DNA from: Anthoceros angustus
Lineage: Eukaryota > Streptophyta > Anthocerotopsida > Anthocerotales > Anthocerotaceae
Length of the DNA stretch: 64,000 nucleotides
NCBI GenBank assembly: GCA_010909165.1
Contig: MU008167.1
Span: forward strand, 248,001 to 312,000
Direction: 5' to 3'
The translations under genes were made by a program, and so were the position numbers. Numbering within the stretch: the first letter of the stretch is position 1; the number at the start of each line of letters is the position of its first letter. The notes beneath the pieces were generated by a model. It searched no databases and had not been told where the DNA came from. It saw nothing but the letters and a program-made list of their open reading frames with translations. This document shows, one piece after another, positions 10,009-20,379 of this stretch.

Positions 10009-11830
10009 ATGTATCCACGAGTGTCATCCTAGACCGCAGAAAGACAACGAACACACACAAAGGGACCACTCCGAAAAAGAGTGCCCTTGAGGATGAAGTG
10101 CAAAATCAAAATTTATTAGTGCAAACAGCTTCCAGCCAGAGAGGCGTTGCCACCTTTCGTACTGGCCAATGCAGCTTCATCTGGTGGGGTGGAGATCTCA
10201 GTGGTCCTTGCCTGCATCAAAAAACTTGGTATATCCAATCAGAAACATTACAGTAAATCAGAGACAAGAACGCTACTTCCACCAAGGCGATAGCCTTCAT
10301 ACCCAAACCAGGGCCCAAAAAATAAACCATGCCTAGAAACCAGCGCACAAACAACGAGCACTAGAATATAGAAAAGGCTTGCTAGAAAACCAGCACCTAA
10401 CCCCTTATCCAAAAACACTAGTCTACCATGTTCTAAGAAGACTGGTCGGATCATATCGCCAGGCAGCAAATCCGCTATCGGACTACGCCGCCCGGCCGGA
10501 CCAACTCCGTGACTGCCGGACCAACTCCGTGACTTTCTTGGTATGCCTATGGAATACCGGACCAACTCCGTGACTTTCTTGGTATGCCAATGAAATACCA
10601 ATCTGGTCACGCGGCATCCACATATTTTTAGGTTGTGGACAGAAAGAAATAGTCCCACCGCATACGGCGGAACTATTTCGGTATGTCACGCATGACCACA
10701 TCGGTTGGGGCTGCGGCCCCCGGTGTCCCGATGTTGTCAACCTACCCCATGATGCACGAAAAGATTCCACGATACACAGAAAATTTTTTTCTCTCGGGTT
10801 TAGGGTTGCGTTTAGGTCATTTGCGTTGCCGCGCCATTGCGGCACTCAATATGCCATCTCCGCTCACGCGGCATCCATAATTTGTTAGCGTTGTTAGCGG
10901 TTGCGTTAGCGCTGCGCTTACCGTATACAATTGCGTTTGCGCTGCAGTCATCGTCTGTGTTTGAGGCGCGGTTGAGTGCATTTGCCCTTACGCAAGGTCG
11001 CAGTTGTTGGCAGTACTGTGGCGCAACGCTTCCTAGGCCTCGCCTATGGGGTGTAGTTTCACATAGCACTAACTACCCCGGAACAAGCTTATACCAGAAG
11101 GACCAACAGAGAAGGGCTTCCATGAAAACAGTCGCACACATACAAGGCTTGCATCCAAAAGCATAAAGGTACAAGCCGATTCAAAGGGCCTACAGGACTA
11201 CATAACGCAGCAAGGTGATCCCTGTCCACGCCCATGGCATGGTTTCACCGCCCGCCGGAGGTACTCCCGCCTCCCTACACAATGTCGCTGCCGGTGCAAG
11301 ACATATCGGGAGGAAGTCCATGCCCTCCAAGCCCTTCGCATAGGCATTGTCCCTCGCGACATGCAGTTCCTTCACGACGCACAGCAGTGGCACACACGTT
11401 TGAGTATCGAGCAGTTGCAATGCTCAAGGGATGGAACCTTACATGACGGAAAAAAGCTGCAACCTACACACAGAAAGACAAGTGTGCTGCTGCCGAGGAC
11501 TCACCCTGGACAACAGCTCAATCATGCCTAGCGGTGGCATCTCGAGGGCTACGTTCTGTGCATATTGAGGACCACAGACATCGAACTCCTCGCCATCGTC
11601 CTCCGCAGTCCCATATGCGGGTGGCTACACCCACCCTTGGAGCCGAGCCTCTTCCTGGAACGTTATTGCAGGCACATGGCCGGGGATGTTTCGGTCCGCG
11701 GCCCTTATCCTACGCACCCTGTGCCTGTTCCACACCTGCCTCCAACGTTCGAGCTCCGCCCTCATGAATTTTCCCCTCAAAGGATTTAGATAGAGGGACA
11801 GACTATAGAGCAAAGGTGTTGAGGTCCCGC
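10009..11830. other. Intergenic, repeat-rich, no supported gene
   Basis: Several short overlapping frames on both strands lack recognisable domains. Three copies of a unit starting CCGGACCAACTCCGTGACT lie at 10,496-10,600, and simple GTTAGCG-type repeats lie around 10,880-10,950. A segment near 10,050-10,110 resembles the direct repeats at 13.25-13.49 kb. Confidence 0.5.
10496..10600. repeat. Three-copy short tandem repeat
   Basis: CCGGACCAACTCCGTGACT begins at about 10,496, 10,516 and 10,557. The last two copies are extended by CTTGGTATGCC and give units of about 41 bp. Confidence 0.8.
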
Positions 11831-11833
11831 ATG

Positions 11834-12022
11834 CACCTCCAACCATAGAACATGAGGCAATCCTTGTGTTCGACGAACTGGATGAGAACAAGCAAGAAGC
11901 CTTCATCAAGAGAGGAGACGACAATATGGGAGCAATTGAGGGATGAAAGGCTTCTTGCTCATTCTTGTCCACTTCATTGTACACAAGGATTGCCTCATGC
12001 TGCATGGTTGGAGGCGGGTTAA
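11834..12022. repeat. Inverted duplication of a gene fragment (potential hairpin)
   Basis: Arm A (about 11,834-11,915, plus sense) encodes PPTIEHEAILVFDELDENKQ and continues EAFI. Arm B (about 11,938-12,022, minus sense) encodes PPTMQHEAILVYNEVDKNEQ and continues EAF. Both match residues about 29-51 of the small protein encoded at 13,530-13,883 on the minus strand (PPTMTREPILAFDEADDNEQ). A transcript across the two arms would fold into an imperfect stem of about 75 bp. Confidence 0.75.
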
Positions 12023-12270
12023 GGCGACCTGAACCTAGGGGCCATCGATATCGAGGAGGGCCCGTCACACTTTGAGCTGGATGTATATGTGGGGCAACTT
12101 TTGCTAGCGGACTAGCAGAGTACACGCTCATAACCCAATGTCGATGTGGTACTGGGGTTCGTTCCATAGGGAATGGATTCGCACTTATTCTACCCTAACT
12201 CCACCACTTGTTGCCTGAACGGACTTCATCATGTCCAGCGAAACCCGCGGAGCCGAGGCATGTGTTACAC

Positions 12271-12450
12271 ATGGACTGCAACTCAACGGACCAGACACAC
12301 AACCCCCTGGGCCTTCCACAAAGCTCCGCTCAGGGTATCTCAAACACTGTTTAAGGTCCGATGGACCGCAACTCAACGGACCAGACACACAACCCCCTGG
12401 GCCTTCCACAAAGCTCCGCTCAGGGTATCTCAAACACTGTTTAAGGTCCG
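12271..12450. repeat. 90-bp direct tandem duplication
   Basis: 12,271-12,360 and 12,361-12,450 are almost identical (one visible C/T difference near the start of the unit), giving the same frame twice. Confidence 0.9.
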
Positions 12451-13254
12451 ATGGACCGGAACAGGTTTAGCGATGCGTTCCTCCGTCAGCCTCTGTACCC
12501 TAGCACCCCGGTGCACATGCCTCCTTAGCTCCGCATCTTCCACCTCACAACCCTCGACTATGCTTAACAGCAACTCCAACGCAATGCACAGGCCGTGACG
12601 TCTTCTTCCTTCTCCTTTACTCACCCACAGCTAGTATGCGGAACACCAACACGCCGACGTGTTTACACCGGACCGCCTTTACTCCTTCCGGCTGCTTCGC
12701 ATTTTGTGAGGTAGTAGCTTCTCAGCCTGCAACCCTACGACCTCCGCCCCAGCAGCCTCTACGGATGGCTTCCACACAGAGGGATCACCCCCAAGCGCCT
12801 CCTAATCCCTTCGACTGCTTCACATTCCGCGGGGTAGTGACGTCGCAGCCTGCAACCCCACGGCCTCCTTTCCAGCAGTCACCAAGGTTGGCCTCGCGTC
12901 GACGGATCTCCCTCGAGCACTACCTGAGCTCTGGTCCGATCCCTATCTACACCCACCAAGCGTGTTAGCAGAGCTCGTCACCAGAGCTCTTGACACATCC
13001 CCCTATCACCAATTAATCCTACAAGGTGACGCAGGAACACACTCCGCTCCTCGAGCACAGCCTATGAAACCTCGAATTTGTAAACACATTTCTTCTTATT
13101 GCGCCTTGTCATGGTCGAGGGATTGATTGAAGTGAAAAGAAATAGCAGATTGCACAAACACAAAAAAGAGTGTCAAGGAGGAGGCACATCCGGAACAAAG
13201 ATGTATGGATTCTGGATTGCAATGACTACAGATCTCAAAAGTATATAAACAAAT

Positions 13255-13490
13255 AAACAAACAAGAAGACAACTCTATAAATAGTACTTTTGAGAATGAA
13301 GTGTGGAATGAAAATGAGAGCTTCTTATTGCCTCAATTTAAAAACAAAAGGTTGGATGATAACTATCAAAAAACGAACAAATAAGAGGACCACTCTACAA
13401 ATAGTGCCTTGGAGAATGAAGTGCGGAATGAAAAATGAGAGCTTCCCATTATTTAAAAACAAAATTTTGGCTAATAACTATCCAAAATCA
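13255..13490. repeat. Two-copy direct repeat, about 118 bp
   Basis: The sequence from AACTCTATAAATAGTACTTT repeats as ACTCTACAAATAGTGCCTTG about 118 bp later, each followed by GAGAATGAAGTG and GAATGAAAA. A weaker relative lies near 10,065. Confidence 0.7.
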
Positions 13491-13529
13491 TAATGAGAAC
13501 ACAAGTGCAGCTTTGAACACTGAATGGAA

Positions 13530-13883
13530 TTATGTGGATCCATCTTTCATTTCTTCCGCCACGTGCACATCAATCAAATTTGAAATTATTTTCGCCATGA
13601 CATACACTCCCACCATCCCCACCACAATTCCCGCCATCTCTACCGCATTTGTTATCACGTCCGGATTCGAAATGAAGCCATTAATCATGTACCCCATCCA
13701 GCTCATAGTACGGGGGGTTCGTCCGTCGATGAAGGCTTCTTGCTCATTGTCGTCGGCTTCATCGAACGCAAGAATTGGCTCACGCGTCATGGTTGGAGGT
13801 GGTCGGCCCTCGGCTGCACTTTTCCTCCCTCTACCTCGATTCTTTGAGGGCCGAATTTTCCTCCTTCTGTTTTCATAAGCCAT
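13530..13883 (-). CDS. Small predicted membrane protein, unknown family
   Basis: A 117-aa frame that I do not recognise. The N-terminus is strongly basic (MAYENRRRKIRPSKNRGRGR), followed by an acidic stretch (FDEADDNEQEAFIDG) and then a hydrophobic stretch at about residues 75-103 with the look of a membrane span (GIVVGMVGVYVMAKIISNLI). Expression is plausible: on the minus strand a TATA-like CTATATATAGG lies at about 13,942-13,952, some 60 nt upstream of the ATG. A partial inverted duplicate of residues about 29-51 lies at 11.83-12.02 kb. Supporting points are the intact frame, the TATA placement and the related copies. Function unknown. Confidence 0.55.
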   Translation of the reverse strand: MAYENRRRKIRPSKNRGRGRKSAAEGRPPPTMTREPILAFDEADDNEQEAFIDGRTPRTMSWMGYMINGFISNPDVITNAVEMAGIVVGMVGVYVMAKIISNLIDVHVAEEMKDGST

Positions 13884-14520
13884 GCCACAAGCTTGGATTA
13901 AAATCCTTCTAACTTATTGTGATAAGAATACTCTCATCACCTATATATAGCATTGGGTTTGATACACTTCGAGAACATGAGCTATCTTCGAGAACATGAG
14001 CTATATTCTTGTGAGGGAATATTCATTATATTTCTCCAAGTCACTACATGGTATTTGAAACTTTAATACTTCCAATTTTGTTTACACTAAAATTATTTGA
14101 TTATTATAAATTATACACAATATTTCTTGCAAGTTGTATACATGTAAGAAAATACATAACATGATAATTTTTGAAGGGGGTGAATAATCATGATGGGTAT
14201 TTTCCGTAAATAACCTGTGAAGGGGGTTTTTGATGGGCCCTAAAACAACGTGTATTATTAATTCCGGAAAACATCTTCGAAAAAAAGGGTGCCACCCGGG
14301 TCGCAATCTCGAACCTATGGTATTAATGCAAAGTGGGACATGTAAGGAAGGCCATTTATGTCAGGAAGGGACCACCGTAAATTCGGTTCCGGGAGGAAAA
14401 TGTGGTTTAGTAAAGATACAACAAAAGCCACAGACAGGGTATCTCCAAATCACGGTTACATCTGGAACCAGATGTACAACATTCACTCTGGGACCCCGGG
14501 ACAATCCCTGATTTGAGTTT
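13884..14520. other. AT-rich intergenic region
   Basis: Low-complexity AT-rich sequence with a direct repeat of CTTCGAGAACATGAGCTA near 13,968-14,005. No gene is seen. Confidence 0.5.
13941..13953 (-). promoter_or_regulatory. TATA-like box of the small membrane-protein gene
   Basis: Minus-strand CTATATATAGG, with CCAAT just 5' of it, sits roughly 60 nt before the ATG at 13,883. That spacing fits a short leader. Confidence 0.5.
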
Positions 14521-14522
14521 CA

Positions 14523-14772
14523 CTCATCCCCAGAGTTTAGTCCTTCGTCATCACTTGGTCCAACTTCTCCAGCATTGTCATCACTATCTTCAGCGGCACT
14601 TTGACTCAGTCGTATGAACGCCCATGGGCTTATCCCTAATCACTTTTTTGTCCAACGCATATAAATATTTCCGTGCGTTCGACACAAACCCATAACACAG
14701 GATGACTGTTTCATTCACAAACACCCGTATATTTTTTGGGTAATGGACCTTATTCCCTTTTTTCCTTGGCAT
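14523..14772 (-). pseudogene. Fragment of an unidentified protein with acidic tail (copy A)
   Basis: Minus-strand peptides FVNETVILCYGFVSNARKYL and YALDKKVIRD match the plus-strand frame at 28,753-28,950 (DKTIILYYGFNLNARKHLYA, SDKKAIRD). After a frame change at about 14,605 the minus strand reads AAEDSDDNAGEVGPSDDEGL followed by NSGDE and a stop, paralleling the acidic end of the other copy. The shared module is conserved between two places in the window, but I do not recognise the family. It may be the tail of a transposon protein or a small gene family. Confidence 0.5.
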
Positions 14773-14784
14773 TGGACCACATGG

Positions 14785-15040
14785 GTTGGCACTCTGACGG
14801 TTATGTATTCCTGCATATATCTCCTTTCATACGCATATGTGTGCTCCCTTCATACGCATATGTGTGCTCCCTTTGTACGCATATGTGTGCTAGGTGGATA
14901 TTCGGGTTGGCACTCTAACGACTATGTATTCCTGCACATATCTCCCTTCATACGCATCTGTGTGCTAGGTGGATATTCGGGTTGGCACTCTGACGACTAT
15001 GTATTCTGCACATATCTCCCTTCATAAGCATCAGTGTGCT
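14785..15040. repeat. Minisatellite with nested 26-bp subrepeats
   Basis: Units beginning GTTGGCACTCT start near 14,785, 14,905 and 14,981. Inside the first unit TACGCATATGTGTGCTCCCT recurs as 26-bp subunits. The array ends exactly where PPR pseudogene sequence begins, at a shared GATATTC. Confidence 0.85.
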
Positions 15041-17140
15041 AAGTGATATTCCCAGCAGGGTATGGGACAGGAAGCCCTTGTTCTTTACAGGGCTATGCAA
15101 GAAGAAGGTATTGTAGCACCTGATGCTGTGAATTTGTAGGCATACTAGGCATGTATGAGCGAGGGCCCAGCTTTGGAGACAGGAAGGCCCATGCCTGACA
15201 GGCGGCGGAGGTTCCGATGTGTTTATGTGAAAGTTTGGTAAACATGTGCTTGAAGTGTGGCGGCTTGGAAGATGCTCAAATGTTTAACGGACTTGGTCTA
15301 AAATGTGGTAACACGGAATGCCACGATAGCGAGGATACTCGAGGAACGGGTCGGAAGGCCCTTAACCTTCATGTGCTGCGGGGAAGATGGCATTGCGCAC
15401 TTGATTCATCACGTTTCTATGCCTCCTGCAGTGTGTGCAAGTGTGGCGACACCATCTTTGGAGAAGGGGCGGCTTCATTCCGAGATAAAAATGGAGGCGT
15501 CGGCGATATGTGTTTATCCAACACCTTGGTGCACATGTATGCAAAATGTGGCAGCTAGTGGACGCTCAAGGCATATTTGACGGACTTGGTCAGAAAGTGT
15601 GGGGCGTGGGCCACCACGATAGCGTGATATGCCCGGGGGGTTTGGGTCGAAGCCCTTAGTCTTCACTGTATGCAACAAGAAGGCATCGCGCCGATTACGT
15701 GACATTTCGCCTCCTGCGGGCATGTGCAAGTGTGGGCACTCGGCTTTGGAGAAGGGGCTTCATGTGCAAATTAGAGAACAAGGACTTGACATCGATGTGT
15801 TTATAGCCAGCGATCGTAAACATGTATGCAAGTGTGGCACCTAGAAGATGCTCAGAGCGTGTTTGACGGACTTGGTGAAAAACAATGTGGTGACACAGGT
15901 GCCATGATTGCGGACATTCCAGCGGGGCCGAAGCCCGTCGCTGTATGAAGCTATGCAAGAAGAAGGCATCGTTGCACCTAATTGCGTGACCTAGGTTTGC
16001 CTCCTGCGGGCATGTACAAGTTTGGGCACCACAGGATCGGAGAAGGGAAGCAGCCGTGCACAAGTTCTGAGAACAAGGACTTGAAGCTGATGTGTTTTCA
16101 CCCAGCAGTTTGGTAACCATTTATGCAAAGTGTGGCACCCTAGAGGATGCTCGGGGCGTTTTTGATGGGCTTCCTCACAAAGATGTAGGGATGTGGAATG
16201 CCATGATTGCAGGGTATTCCCAGCAGGGGATGGGGCAGGAGGCTCTTCGTCTTTATGGTGCTATGCAAAATGAGGGCATTGTGGCACCCCATTCTTTGAC
16301 ATTTGTGCCCCTCCTGCAGGCATGTGCAAATGTCGCACTTACGCGGCGAGATGCTTGACGCAGGGGGACAGGCGTGTGCTTAATCGATGTGCTTGTTGGC
16401 GGTTTGATAAACATGTATGGAAACTCGGTAGCATGGTTGATGCACAACATGTGTTGAGGCATTGCCTGGACGAGATGATGTTGCATGCTATGTCCTGATT
16501 GCAGGCTACACCCGTCAAGGAGACAGTGAAGTGGTCTTCGACTTGTTCGCGAGAATGAGAGGGAGGGCATACCAAGCGCCATGACATTCCTCGGTGTACT
16601 AACGATGCAATCATGTGGGTCTTGTAAGCAAGGTGCGAGAGTACTTTCAGGCTATGAGCGGAGAACATGGCATCAGACCCAGTGTGGAGCACTACATCTG
16701 CATGGTGGATCTCCTGGGTCGTGCAGGCCACGTGGACGAGGCACTGGCTTTCATCGAGACCATCCCTGTGTTGCCCAGTGCTGCAGTTTGGCATGCTCTA
16801 CTAGGAGCTTGTCAAAAGTGGAACGGCGTGGCTGTTGGACAGCATTCTTTCGATGAAAACTAGACCACAAGGATGCCTCGGCATATATGTTGATGTCGGA
16901 CATATACACCGGCGCCCAGATGTGGGAGCAGGCGCAGGAGATGCAGGCAAGGAGACAAGGAATTGGCGCATGGAAGCAGCCAGGGCAGAGCTGGTGGACC
17001 TAGACGGACTGGTGCATAGTTTCTTCGTTGGAGACACGAATCATCTCGAAAGTAAAAGTATATATGCAAGACTTGAACAACTTCCTTCCCGACCGCAGGA
17101 CTTGGCGCATTTGAACTGGTATGTGTTCTATGAAGGTTGA
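15040..17140 (+). pseudogene. Decayed PLS-class PPR gene
   Basis: Sequence homologous to the two intact PPR genes, beginning inside a P motif (near 15,045, CCCAGCAGGGTATGGGACAG) and running to the E/E+ region. Recognisable islands are AMIAGYSQQGMGQEALRLYG (about 16,200-16,260), EHYICMVDLLGRAGHVDEAL (about 16,688-16,750) and a QSWW-like site near 16,987. Between 15,100 and 16,100 there are many small indels and stop codons. The N-terminal part is missing. No continuous frame exists, so it is almost certainly non-functional. Confidence 0.85.
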
Positions 17141-17299
17141 AAGGAAATGAGGGTCATATATATGAGGAAAGCTGTTAGTTTTAAGTGAAGTTTGGGCTAG
17201 CACACATTTGAGAGTGTCATGTTAGCACTTACCTTTTTCAAACCCAAACAGACAGGCTTGGTTATGGCCATCGAGAATCGTGCCAGTTCTGGGCGAGGA

Positions 17300-17478
17300 A
17301 CGAATTTAGAGTGCTCATGAACCCTGCTGTGTCTACTGTCATGACCATGTCCAAATTTAGAGGATTCATGGACCCTGCCGTGTCTATTCTCATGACCACG
17401 TTCAGCCTTAGAGGGTTCATGAACCATGCCGTGTCTACCTGTTCTCATGACCACGTCCGAATTTAGAGGGTTCCTGTC
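17300..17478. repeat. Short tandem repeat, about 55 bp, three to four copies
   Basis: Units contain AATTTAGAGGGTTCATG, CCCTGCCGTGTCTA and CTCATGACCACGT. Copies start near 17,302, 17,353, 17,405 and 17,458. Confidence 0.8.
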
Positions 17479-18537
17479 AAGACCCTTTTGGAGAGATCAT
17501 CTTTTATTTTATGTAATATTTTATTTTATATAAATATTATTTATTATTTAGGTTTATTTAATCGTTATAGTCTTTTGCTCATCTTTTTACGTGTAGAGTT
17601 TTTATATTTTATTAATTTATCTCTATTAATTTTCTTTTATTTTTAAATATTTTATACCTTATTTATTTATTTATTTATATACTTATGTTTTGGCCCTTAT
17701 TTTTATATTTTTATTTATTTCATCCTTTTCTTTCATTTTTGGTTATTTTCTTCATGGCCCCCTTCATCCACATTCGTCAAGCATACTCTTTACCCCGTGT
17801 GTGAGAAGTTATTCCATCCTCAAGGGGTGAGGCGCCATATGGGCAAGGTTGGATCAAACTACTTAGGAGGCTCAAGTAAGGCTTGAATCTTCCATTACTA
17901 CTGTCCATTCGACTCTACTCCCCTCGAGCCTCCACCGAAGTCTTGGCAGTGGTTGTAGGCATAGTCTGATCACCTTCTGGCCCTATACAAGACATATCTC
18001 CCTAGACCTTGCCGGTGTAGACTGAGATGATTTACACACACAGGAGGTCTGAGAGAAGTCAATCTCGAACTTGTCAATTGAGCATCTAACTAATTTGAGA
18101 TTTATTCTTGTCTATATATGTTGGCTTTAGGAAGGCTAAATGTTACACATCAAGTCCATTTGCAGAACTGAAATAAACATCGGGTCCATTTTCAGCATGA
18201 CAGTTGTTGGCATGAATAGGCATGATTTGATTGTAAAAGTATACTTGTGATTCCCCAACCAGGTTAAGTCCGCAATCGGGGCTCAGTTCTCATGCAGGAT
18301 TGAATGAGTGGTGGATAAAAACAAAGAGGAATGGAATGGTGGATAAGACTTACAAACAAATGTTGATTTTGAAGTTATTTATACCTGATGTTGGTGGCAT
18401 GCTTTTGAAGTTGTGAGTACCCGATGTTGGTGGCACAGATCCTCGCACATCTGTTGATGTTAGGGAAATCATGGATGAAACATGAACTGTGGTTAGTGCA
18501 ATGTGGATGGATTTTGTAGGAGACAACATTGTACACG
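17479..18537. other. AT-rich intergenic region
   Basis: 17,500-17,760 is extremely T/A-rich low-complexity DNA. 17,780-18,500 has normal composition without a supported frame. A short direct repeat containing GATGTTGGTGGCA lies near 18,388 and 18,425. Confidence 0.5.
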
Positions 18538-18598
18538 TGAGTCCTACCTCCTCACCTGTATCACTATAATATTGATACAGGTGAGGAGGAAGGACTCA
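18538..18598. repeat. Near-perfect inverted repeat, 26-bp arms, 9-nt loop
   Basis: The left arm (18,538-18,563, TGAGTCCTACCTCCTCACCT and six further bases) pairs with the right arm (18,573-18,598) with one mismatch. The loop is CTATAATAT. The loop is short for a plant miRNA precursor. Confidence 0.85.
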
Positions 18599-19562
18599 TT
18601 GCATTGGAAATGGTGATCAAAACCCCAAAACTTGTAGAAGCAACTAGGCAGCCAAGCATTGTGAGATAGCTTTGTCTTGTGGCAGCGTAGCCCGGGAAAC
18701 AGCGGCTATGGAGCAGATTTTTATGGAGGGTTGCCTGCCTGCATGATTGTAGTGCTAGGTCCTCCTCTCTCACATTGCATTTTGGGCTAACGGTGGGTTT
18801 CAAGACCCGAAATCTACGGCTATGGTTTTGCTTGCTTGTTTACGTAACTTGCCTTTGCTTTTGCTTTTGGATAATGTGAACTATGAAGGGAGGGAGGAAA
18901 GTCCCCTAGTTATGTGAACAAAGACCCCTAGTTCTCTCTTGTCAAAGACTCCCAGTTCTCTCTTGTCATTAAATGGAACGATTGCCGTAGGATAAATAGG
19001 TGGCGGTGATGAGTAGTCAACCGCCTGCGCTCCCTCTTTCACTCTTGGTCAAAGGTCCAACGAGTTACAATAACAACCACCATACTTCTTTATTTATGCG
19101 TAAGTTTGTCTTAAGGAAAGAGGAGATGGATGAACCCATCTACTAAAGGACATCATAGGCGTCTAGATCCCAAGGGTCACAGTAAAGAAGGACCAATTAA
19201 GCTCCATGTGGAAGGTTATCCACAACGCCTACAATGTCATAACTAGGAAGATTGGATAGCCTATATATAACTAATTTATTTATGTCCATTTTAATCTTCT
19301 TTTTGAAATAAAAAGTACCTAAAAGCAACTAAGCTCCATGTCTAAACTCATCCATAGCGCTTACTAAGAAGATTGTATGGCCTACATATAGTCATATTAA
19401 TTATTTTTTGAAATAAAAAAAATACATAACTAGGAAGATTAGATAGCCTACATATAACTGATTTATTTATGTCCATTTGAAGTTTTTTTCGAAATAAAAA
19501 TACCAAAAAATGACGCATGAAAAGTTCTTTATGTGATCTCTCAGGCCAAAAAAACCCGTTGC
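18599..19562. other. Intergenic with an about 120-bp repeat
   Basis: No gene is seen. Two to three diverged copies of a unit containing AACTAGGAAGATT, TAGCCTA, ATATAACT and TTTATTTATGTCCATTT lie between about 19,195 and 19,500. Confidence 0.6.
19548..19554 (-). terminator. Pol III T-run terminator of tRNA-Arg
   Basis: Seven consecutive T on the minus strand just after the tRNA 3' end. Confidence 0.75.
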
Positions 19563-19636
19563 CGACCACAATGGGATTCGAACCCACGACCTTTGGATCC
19601 GAAGTCCAACGCGCTAATCCACTGCGCTATGCGGTC
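19563..19636 (-). tRNA. trnR-UCG: tRNA-Arg (anticodon UCG)
   Basis: The minus strand reads GACCGCATAGCGCAGTGGAT at the 5' end and folds into a complete cloverleaf. The acceptor GACCGCA pairs with TGTGGTC, the D stem is GCGC, the anticodon stem TTGGA/TCCAA encloses loop CTTCGGA with anticodon TCG, and the T arm is GTGGG TTCGAAT CCCAT with discriminator G. There is no intron and no encoded CCA. A run of seven T on the minus strand (19,548-19,554), nine bases past the end, fits a Pol III terminator. A TATA-like TATAATATAAATAAT about 25-40 nt upstream is typical of plant tRNA genes. Confidence 0.95.
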
Positions 19637-20379
19637 CGAGATGACCAAAGTGGTTTCATTATTTATATTATACCCTATCTTTTACTCCTTCCTCGCAAAT
19701 CCCTCACGTTTTCCTCCCCTCTCAGCTTCCTTTGCGATCCCGTCGGAGTCGGGAACGAATAGCTTTAAAGCTGTTTGTCTTGGTGACATTCAGCCCTCCG
19801 GATTGTCGCTGGAAGTTGCTCACATTCCGCACTCTGCTCAAGCTGCTCGTTGCGGCTTCTGCTTGCTTCGTCCCGGAGAGGGAAGCCCTCAGGATTTCGT
19901 GCCTGAACCCAGAAATAGCTCTTTCTGTTTCTGTTGGGGGTGAGCGATGTTCGGTGATGGTCAATTCGTTTGGTGACCAGGAGGAGCAGGTACTGTGGCA
20001 TGTGTTCTCGCATTTCCTTGAGAATAGAAGGAGACATTTAGGGATGCTTTTTCTCTGGGATAGAACAGACCGATAATTGGTCTTTGAAGGCGGGGGAGAC
20101 TGTGAGAATTTGACCTTTTGGATGGACGTGGTGGGAGAAGTGTTGCAAGCTAGACGCTCTGAGAAGGTTCACCTTTAATGTCCAGATGTTTATGTGTTTG
20201 AAATTATGGTACACGGCCTGAGCTAGAGACTACGTTTAGTGTGACGTTTTAGGCAAGGTGAGTGTCATTCCAGGCAGCTCTGTTTAGGAGATTGGAGTGT
20301 TGTTTCATTGTGGATTCTTCATCTAAGCAAGATCCCGCAAATTCACACGCCGTTGGCTGACAAGGAGAATTTTCCCACC
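19637..20379. other. Upstream region of the thioesterase gene
   Basis: Intergenic promoter and probable 5' UTR. Short open frames at 19.7-20.1 kb have no recognisable product and may be upstream ORFs. Confidence 0.45.

Larger units (their letters stand above)
12023..13529. other. Intergenic with direct repeats
   Basis: No convincing gene. It contains the 90-bp duplication at 12,271-12,450 and a two-copy direct repeat at about 13,255-13,490 (GAGGACNACTCTANAAATAGT and following). Short proline-rich frames at 12.6-13.0 kb look like chance. Confidence 0.5.

Noticed and set aside
10795-10812. Telomere-like GGGTTTAGGGTT
   Set aside because: A single partial unit, not an array. It is not evidence of a chromosome end or interstitial telomere.
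14785-15040. Minisatellite as a CRISPR-like array
   Set aside because: Units are contiguous with no unique spacers, and the genome is a plant nuclear genome.
18538-18598. Hairpin as a miRNA precursor or transcription terminator
   Set aside because: The loop is only 9 nt and the stem is shorter than typical plant miRNA precursors. There is no adjacent gene or T-run to suggest a terminator.
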